The notes beneath the pieces were generated by a model. The model searched no databases, was not told the origin of the DNA, and saw nothing but the letters and a program-made list of their open reading frames with translations. Both the position numbers and the translations under genes were made by a program. This document shows positions 50,719-55,420 of a stretch of DNA of 55,420 nt, in pieces; the first letter of the stretch is position 1; every line of letters begins with the position of its first letter. Source of the DNA: JBCDAP01 sp038747915 (GTDB taxonomy: Bacteria; Planctomycetota; Phycisphaerae; Phycisphaerales; UBA1924); assembly GCA_038747915.1 (NCBI GenBank), contig JBCDJJ010000014.1, positions 1-55,420 on the forward strand, read 5' to 3'.

Positions 50719-52263
50719 TTACATCGGCCGGCACCCAAACCGAAACACAAAGTCGAACTCCACCACGACGGTTTCGAGCAGCGGCGCCATCGCCGGGTCG
50801 TGAGCCAGAAACGTCGCGTAGTCGAACGCATCGATCAGCCCAAAGAACGACGCCACATCCACGTCGATGCACCCCTCGCACACGATGCGGCCCGTGTCAG
50901 ACTGATTCGTCGGGCAGTCGTTGCACGCGATCGCGCCGGGGTTCGCCTGGTAGCTCTCCACCTCGCACTCGGCACACACCGTCGCTTCGGGCTCGCCCGC
51001 GAACGTGCCCGGCTGACACTCGACACAGGCCGCGGAGCCACTCACGGGCGCGAATGTGCCGACCGCACACGGCTCGCACTCCGCAGCACCCTGCTCCGCA
51101 GCAAATCGCCCGGGTGGGCAGTTGAAGCATGCGGTCGATCCAAGCTCCGGCGCGAACCGCCCAGGCGGGCATTTGAGACACTGAGTCGAACCCGACTGAG
51201 CCGCAAAGCGTCCCACCGGGCACTCCTGGCACGCCGCGAGCCCGGAGACCGGTGCAAACCGGCCCGGCGGGCACGCCGAACACACGATCTCGCCGACCCG
51301 GTCCTGGAAGAACCCGGGCGGACACGGTGTGCATGATGCCTGGCCGGGCTGCGCCGCGAAGCTCCCCGTTGGACAGTCCTGGCACGTCACCGAGCCCGTC
51401 TGACCCGCAGCCGTTCCGGGCGGGCACAGAAGACACGAGAAGGAGCCCTCGTTCGGCTGAAACGTCCCAGCGGGGCAGTCGGTGCATCTCGCGAGGCCTT
51501 GTGCATCCGCGAACCGCCCCGCGGCGCACGGCGCGCACTCGATCGCACCGAACTCCGGCTGAGCCGTGCCAAACTCGCACTCGTTGCAGAACGCACTCCC
51601 CTCCTCTGCTTGGAAACTCCCGGGCGGGCAGTTTCGACAGCTCGCCAAACCGGGTACCTCCGCAAAGGTCCCCGGCCGACACGCCTGACACGCCACCGAA
51701 CCCGTCTGGCTTGCAGCGGTGCCCGGCGCGCAATCGATGCACGAGAAGGAGACCACGTTCGGCTGGAACGTCCCCGATGCACACTCCGTGCATTCAGCAA
51801 GACCGCGCACGTTCGCGAACCGGCCGGCAGCACACGGCTCGCACGCAGCCGCACCCATCGCCGGCTGGGCGGTGCCAAAGTCGCAGGTGATGCACGCGTC
51901 CGCACCGGGCTGGTCCTGGAAGGTGCCCGGCTGGCACGCTGTGCATGCTGTGTTGCCTTCTTCCGCAGCGAACGTCCCGGGCTCGCACTTCACGCACTCG
52001 GTCTGTCCCGTGTTCGGCTGGGCCTCGCCGCGCCGGCACGGCTCGCAGAACGTGGCGCCCTGCTCCGGCTGCACGAACCCCGCGGCGCACGATATGCACG
52101 AGGTCGAGCCGGCACCGGCCGCGAACGTTCCCGCAGCACACGGCTGACACGGCTCGAACCCGGTGGGTGAGAATCTCCCGGGCGCGCACGGCGCCTGCGC
52201 CGACACGCTCGCTGCCATCAAGACCGCACCGAGCATGCCTGCGAGCCATCGACTCATCCGCAT
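50719..52263 (-). CDS. Secreted protein of about 25 Cys-rich 17-residue repeats (GCC2/GCC3-like)
   Basis: A 514-residue exported protein. GGAGAG lies before the ATG at 52263; the signal peptide ends near SAQ-APC (residue 23). The mature part is an array of about 25 units of 17 residues of form C-x2-G-x-F/A-x4-x-G-x3-C-x2, as in Ephrin-receptor-like GCC2/GCC3 modules. Each unit has two Cys, so dense disulfides are likely outside the cell. Units 7-11 (51885-51631) repeat as units 13-17 (51579-51325). The last ~50 residues (VDVASFFGLIDAFDYATFLAH) are different. Binding partners are unknown. Confidence 0.75.
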   Translation of the reverse strand: MRMSRWLAGMLGAVLMAASVSAQAPCAPGRFSPTGFEPCQPCAAGTFAAGAGSTSCISCAAGFVQPEQGATFCEPCRRGEAQPNTGQTECVKCEPGTFAAEEGNTACTACQPGTFQDQPGADACITCDFGTAQPAMGAAACEPCAAGRFANVRGLAECTECASGTFQPNVVSFSCIDCAPGTAASQTGSVACQACRPGTFAEVPGLASCRNCPPGSFQAEEGSAFCNECEFGTAQPEFGAIECAPCAAGRFADAQGLARCTDCPAGTFQPNEGSFSCLLCPPGTAAGQTGSVTCQDCPTGSFAAQPGQASCTPCPPGFFQDRVGEIVCSACPPGRFAPVSGLAACQECPVGRFAAQSGSTQCLKCPPGRFAPELGSTACFNCPPGRFAAEQGAAECEPCAVGTFAPVSGSAACVECQPGTFAGEPEATVCAECEVESYQANPGAIACNDCPTNQSDTGRIVCEGCIDVDVASFFGLIDAFDYATFLAHDPAMAPLLETVVVEFDFVFRFGCRPM

Positions 52264-52387
52264 GACATCTCTCCGCGACGAGGGACTCGATACTGTTGAA
52301 TGTATGTCCGCGTCTACCCCACGCAAGCACTTCCTCCCCGATCGCGGCGCCTCCTCCGGTGCGCACTCGCGGCGTGCGCACACCAAA

Positions 52388-52434
52388 AGCGACAGCACCG
52401 ACGCTCCTGTGCGTGGGCGTCGGTACGTGTCGCT
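52388..52434 (-). terminator. Terminator of the PEP-CTERM-like gene
   Basis: A stem of AGCGACA/TGTCGCT and ACCGACGC/GCGTCGGT with a small internal loop. On the minus strand it is followed by TTTTGGTG, a short T run. It lies about 90 bp downstream of the PEP-CTERM-like gene (ending 52523), the likely source of transcription stopped here, in a 259-bp gap otherwise without recognised features. Confidence 0.65.
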
Positions 52435-52522
52435 CGTGAAGGTCTGGTTGTTAGCGGCCTCTCAAGGCGTGAGGCCGCCTGCACGTCGGAACTCGCACTG
52501 GATCGATCACATCACCGGCCGT

Positions 52523-53236
52523 TCACCGGCGACGGCGGCGCGACAGCGTCGCCACGCCGATCAAGCCGCCCATCGTCGCCAGGCCCGGGCCCGGGATCAC
52601 CGTCGCGGTGCCCGAGAAGGCCGAGTTGGCTGAGAACGGGTTGAAGTTCGGCGGCGGCGGCGGGCCCTGCCCGTTCGAACCACCATCACCAAACAGGGCA
52701 CCGGTCAGCGTCCAGTTCGCATCCGCGATGGGCGCGAACTCGATCCCGCCAAGACCGGCATCCTCGAGCGCCGGGCCGATGAAGTAGCTCAACTGGCTCG
52801 TATCGTTCGCACTGATGTTGAAGCCCGAGGGCGTCAAGGTCACGTTCCCGGTCGTGAACGTGCCCGACAAGATCACCTCACCATCGCCGGGCAGACGCCA
52901 CTCGAAATCGGCGCTGATCTCACCGATGATGATCTGGTTGAACGGCGCCATGAACGGCAGCGGGATCACCTGCACGTTCGTCACCACACCGGAAAAGAAG
53001 AAATCGGCCGTCTCGGAGAACGTCGGGAAGGTAAACCCGTCCATCAAGCCGTCGTCATCCTCGATGACCAGCTCGACGTCCGACCCAACGTACTCCAGCG
53101 CGCCGGAGTTGCCGTCCGGGGTGTACTGGAACTCGGCGCCGGGGCCCGGATCATCGAACGTGAACGTGGCACCGGCGAAGGCGGGCGACGCTCCAACGAG
53201 CGCCGCGGTGTAAACAAGGCGCAGCGGTGGCTGCAT
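52523..53236 (-). CDS. Secreted PEP-CTERM-like protein
   Basis: A 237-residue protein with AGAGGA upstream of the ATG at 53236 (an open frame extends further but codes for nothing plausible). Signal peptide to about AFA-GAT (residue 22). The body is beta-rich and acidic (FTFDDPGPGAEFQYTPDG, DVELVIEDDDGLMDGFTF, EVILSGTFTTGNVTL). The C terminus VIPGPGLATMGGLIGVATLSRRRRR is a PEP-CTERM-like sorting tail. It resembles the 13336 gene in tail only. Function unknown. Confidence 0.75.
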   Translation of the reverse strand: MQPPLRLVYTAALVGASPAFAGATFTFDDPGPGAEFQYTPDGNSGALEYVGSDVELVIEDDDGLMDGFTFPTFSETADFFFSGVVTNVQVIPLPFMAPFNQIIIGEISADFEWRLPGDGEVILSGTFTTGNVTLTPSGFNISANDTSQLSYFIGPALEDAGLGGIEFAPIADANWTLTGALFGDGGSNGQGPPPPPNFNPFSANSAFSGTATVIPGPGLATMGGLIGVATLSRRRRR

Positions 53237-53460
53237 AACGAAATCCTCTCTCGACACACCACCTGTGCGGGGCTTTGGTGTGAGGGTTGTCTGACTCTCT
53301 AACGGCCAATATGGGCTGTGCGGGCCCACGACCTCTCTGTGCATGGTGAACATACCGCGCCGAGCCGGTGCCGCAAGCGGGACAACTGAAAAACCGGCCG
53401 CATAAATTTCACCGAATTCCCACCGCACCCGCCCACGACACCGACCGAGGTGGAGCGATG

Positions 53461-53481
53461 GCGGAGGCATCCTGCCTCCGC
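53461..53481. repeat. REP-like hairpin with TCC loop
   Basis: GCGGAGGCA pairs perfectly with TGCCTCCGC around loop TCC: the same size and loop as the unit at 47966-47986. It lies in the 317-bp gap 53237-53553 between divergent genes. I see no promoter I would defend in the rest of this gap; it also contains an AT-rich patch around 53401. Confidence 0.55.
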
Positions 53482-53553
53482 GGAACGTCCAAGAACACGT
53501 CCAAACGCTGCCTTCAAACAAAGCCCCACCACAGCCCACCTACACTCTTCATC

Positions 53554-53784
53554 ATGCCGGCGCCCACTCCTCCCCACGTCACCTTCCATCGCGACAAGCT
53601 CACCGCCGACGGCTCCCTCATCCGCGAGATGCTCCGCCTGACTCCCACCGAGCGCCTCCGCCGAGCCGACCGCGCGAAGAAATCCGCCCTCACTCTCTTC
53701 GAAGCTGGCCGCCGGGCACGAGCCGAAGCCGCGGCTGAGCGCACACCGAGCGACACCTGTGACTGTCGCGGCGCACGCAGCTGA
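53554..53784 (+). CDS. Small basic hypothetical protein
   Basis: A 76-residue protein, mostly helical: DKLTADGSLIREMLRLTPTERLRRADRAKKSALTLFEAGRRARAEAA. 'LTPTERLRRAD' recalls a short motif of small planctomycete proteins, often near toxin-antitoxin or nucleotidyl-transferase genes, but the match is weak. No good ribosome binding site is visible. A second open frame (53759-53902, starting GTG) overlaps its end in another frame and has coding-like codon use; a frameshift is possible. Confidence is low. Confidence 0.45.
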   Translation: MPAPTPPHVTFHRDKLTADGSLIREMLRLTPTERLRRADRAKKSALTLFEAGRRARAEAAAERTPSDTCDCRGARS

Positions 53785-53967
53785 ACGCATCGCCGACATC
53801 TTTCGCGCACTGCCAGAGCGATCGATGGACACCCTCGCGCTCGCCCCGGACACGTTCGCTTCCTCGGGTGCCACTGGCGGCTCGTCCGCCAGTGCTCGAT
53901 GACCTCGGCACACCCGCTGGTCGTCACGCCACCGGTGGCACCCGCCATCCAACACAGTCATGCCCAT

Positions 53968-53987
53968 ACCACACAAATTTGTGTGGT
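53968..53987. promoter_or_regulatory. Perfect 20-bp palindrome, operator candidate
   Basis: ACCACACAAATTTGTGTGGT is exactly self-complementary over 20 bp in a GC-rich neighbourhood, 70 bp upstream of the Ala/Asn-repeat gene. Such a long perfect palindrome is unlikely by chance and would suit a dimeric regulator. No regulator gene is adjacent. It lies in the 273-bp gap 53785-54057. Confidence 0.65.
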
Positions 53988-54057
53988 GGCCGCATCGCGT
54001 CATCGTTCGATCACCGCGCGTGCCCCAATCAACCGGGTGACCTTCTACGATCGTCGC

Positions 54058-54834
54058 ATGGCTGCATGGGATAACCCTCTAGAGCGCGACACCCCGGTGG
54101 TGACCGAGGATGAGTTGCATGCACTGCCGCGATGGGCACGGGTCGCGTTCGCAGCGCGGTGTGCGCGCCGTGTGCAGCCGCTCTTTGCCGCGAAGTGGCT
54201 CGAAACGTCCGAGATGCACGTGCGCGCGGTCGATCACGCGATTGCGCTCGCGGAGGCTTCGGCGGCGAGTCCCGCCACCGCGAGCGAGTCTCACGCCGCC
54301 AACGCCGCCGACGCTGCCGCAAACGCCGCCGCCGCCGCCCACGCCGACGCCCTCATTGCCGTCACCGACACCGGCACCATGCACGCCGCCAACGCCGCCG
54401 CTCACGCCATCTACGCCGCCGCCAACGCCGCCAACGCCGCCAACGCCGCCAACGCCGCCAACGCCGCCAACGCCGCCGCCAACGCCGCCGCCAACGCCAT
54501 TCGCAAAGATCTCGAACTGGCGCGTTCTGCTGTCGAGCAGGCCAACGCTTCCGGCACACCCTGGACGGACGACACCCCCGTCCCCCCCGAGTTCTTCGGC
54601 CCCATGTGGCCCGACGGCGAGCCGGAGGGGTGGCCGGGCGCGTCGAAAGAAAGCAACGTCGAGAGTAGTGCTCCCCTCTCGCTCTACTTCGATGGAGACG
54701 AGTTCACCGCGGCCGAAGCCTCCGAGATGATCCAGTACCTCTCGCACCTGTACGAGAGTGTGGGAGGCGATCATCTCGTCATCGATTCCACCGGTGTGCT
54801 CGAACTCGCGCTCGTGCCCACGGGAGCTCGATGA
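54058..54834 (+). CDS. Ala/Asn-repeat protein with conserved C-terminal module
   Basis: A 258-residue protein; ATG at 54058 avoids including the palindrome in the coding part (an in-frame ATG at 53899 exists). The N-terminal part DELHALPRWARVAFAARCARRVQPLFAAKW and HVRAVDHAIALAEASAA resembles planctomycete proteins where an Ala-rich helix array follows. The middle is an almost pure array of NAA triplets. The end LSLYFDGDEFTAAEASEMIQYLSHLYESVGGDHLVIDSTG looks like a small alpha-beta module found in bacterial conflict-type loci. The stop overlaps the next start by 4 bp. Function unknown. Confidence 0.6.
   Translation: MAAWDNPLERDTPVVTEDELHALPRWARVAFAARCARRVQPLFAAKWLETSEMHVRAVDHAIALAEASAASPATASESHAANAADAAANAAAAAHADALIAVTDTGTMHAANAAAHAIYAAANAANAANAANAANAANAAANAAANAIRKDLELARSAVEQANASGTPWTDDTPVPPEFFGPMWPDGEPEGWPGASKESNVESSAPLSLYFDGDEFTAAEASEMIQYLSHLYESVGGDHLVIDSTGVLELALVPTGAR
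54415..54499 (+). repeat. 9-bp tandem repeat inside the gene
   Basis: Copies of GCCGCCAAC (codons Ala-Ala-Asn) follow each other, five or six without change and then with one extra GCC per unit. The repeat number may vary by slippage and would add or remove Asn-Ala-Ala units without breaking the frame. Confidence 0.85.
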
Positions 54835-55310
54835 TGGAGCAGCCCGTCGACCACACGAAGATCCTCCGTGTCGATGTCCGAGGTGAGAACACCTCGCTCT
54901 GGTCGCAGCTTCGCCCCAAGCTCATCGCGCGCATCAACGAGGTCCTTGATTCCACGCTCGACCACAAGCGGGGCACCTCCTTCCGCGACGAGGCGAAACA
55001 GTTCACCGCGTCGATGCTCGAGTACGCCCGTCAACGGCTCCAGCGCGAAGGCCTCGAGAACGATCGCATCGAAGCGGAGATCGCCGAAACCTACGCGCGC
55101 CGCACATCCGAACTCGCCAAGGCCGAGAACACCGCTGCGGACGCCGAGCACAAACGCCAGCAGACCAACCTCAAAGAACTCTGCATCGCGCTCGGCCTGA
55201 CCAAGGCCATGCTCATCGGTGAAGAAGGCGAGGAAGCCGTGGTGTTCGGCAAGCAAATCGAGTGCTTCCTCGAGGTCGTCAAAGACATGCACCTGCTCAG
55301 CGACGCCTAA
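54831..55310 (+). CDS. Helical hypothetical protein coupled to the Ala/Asn protein
   Basis: A 159-residue protein starting at an ATG overlapping the previous stop; a second Met follows at once. N-terminal strand KILRVDVRGENTSLWSQLRPKLIARINEVLDSTL, then a long helix (RQRLQREGLENDRIEAEIAETYARRTSELAKAENTAADAEHKRQQ) and a small C-terminal helix pair. No enzymatic or membrane motif. The coupling suggests it forms a pair with the Ala/Asn-repeat protein. I do not recognise a family. Confidence 0.6.
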   Translation: MMEQPVDHTKILRVDVRGENTSLWSQLRPKLIARINEVLDSTLDHKRGTSFRDEAKQFTASMLEYARQRLQREGLENDRIEAEIAETYARRTSELAKAENTAADAEHKRQQTNLKELCIALGLTKAMLIGEEGEEAVVFGKQIECFLEVVKDMHLLSDA

Positions 55311-55327
55311 GCATCACGCCCGGCGAG

Positions 55328-55347
55328 CCGCGGGCGCGAGCCCGCGG
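55328..55347. repeat. Hairpin with GCGA loop after the last gene
   Basis: CCGCGGGC and GCCCGCGG pair perfectly around loop GCGA. It lies 18 bp after the stop of the last gene and may be a terminator or a REP-like element. No T run. The remaining ~70 bases hold nothing I recognise. Confidence 0.5.
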
Positions 55348-55420
55348 ACACGAACTGCGGCCACCACAAGGCACGCCAACCGAGCCCAATGGGTGAACGT
55401 CATGCCACGCGCCGACCAAC

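Noticed and set aside
54079..54774. Minus-strand open frame rich in GGVGGV repeats
   Set aside because: It is the reverse reading of the GCCGCCAAC array, with no signal or start that supports expression.

Overview
The window is a GC-rich bacterial contig end that reads as a planctomycete, most likely of the Phycisphaerae. The evidence is the mixture of gene types. There are prepilin-like proteins with a C-terminal LDGHA-type motif, secreted proteins ending in dockerin-like calcium repeats, short C-terminal anchors of the PEP-CTERM kind (P-x-P-G, hydrophobic stretch, RRRR), a Cys-rich repeat protein, and a LpxL-type acyltransferase that implies a diderm LPS envelope. Nearly all genes use high-GC codons, and many neighbours overlap by 4 bp (ATGA or GTGA). 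The first ~78 bases are almost pure G and look like an assembly or sequencing artefact.

Layout. 79-4919: end of a DUF58 gene followed by BatA-like and BatB-like von Willebrand (vWA) proteins. 4983-6894 (minus): an operon of HxlR regulator, SRPBCC lipoprotein and multi-pass membrane protein, with a palindromic operator just upstream. 7152-15212: tRNA-Lys, hemL, a thioredoxin-like protein, glyA, a DUF4105 protein, then a cluster of envelope proteins (Cys-rich membrane protein, prepilin-like protein, PEP-CTERM-like protein, dockerin-like protein), and panD. 15305-18240 (minus): GH31 glucosidase and deoC. 18386-23871 (plus): a four-gene locus with a WXG100-like protein, a coiled-coil protein, a 70-residue helical protein and a triple-module FtsK/SpoIIIE ATPase. 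This is a type VII-secretion-like system without the other known membrane parts, and is the best candidate for an undescribed system. 24063-28588 (minus): a PstS-like binding domain fused to calcium-binding repeats, and a second prepilin-like protein. 28848-35909: tRNA-Ile(CAU), a YdiJ-type FAD/Fe-S dehydrogenase, a HAAS-like membrane protein with its PadR regulator, and an aminoglycoside phosphotransferase-like enzyme. 35931-42452 (minus): holA, a lipoprotein, mgtE, a membrane-anchored coiled-coil protein with a BRCT-like end, and the LpxL-type acyltransferase. 42476-50706: a hypothetical protein, an EF-G paralogue, a GH57 amylase, a TPR lipoprotein, queF, a zinc-ribbon membrane protein, rdgB and fmt. 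50719-55310: a protein of about 25 Cys-rich 17-residue repeats, a PEP-CTERM-like protein, small hypotheticals, and an Ala/Asn-repeat protein whose end overlaps a helical partner and which lies downstream of a perfect 20-bp palindrome.

The housekeeping genes (hemL, glyA, panD, deoC, holA, queF, rdgB, fmt, mgtE, tRNAs) are ordinary. The novelty lies in the WXG/FtsK locus, the secreted calcium-binding and Cys-repeat proteins, and several unassigned palindromic control sites. No CRISPR array, rRNA, transposase or integrase was seen. All family calls are from reading motifs by eye; no database search was run.
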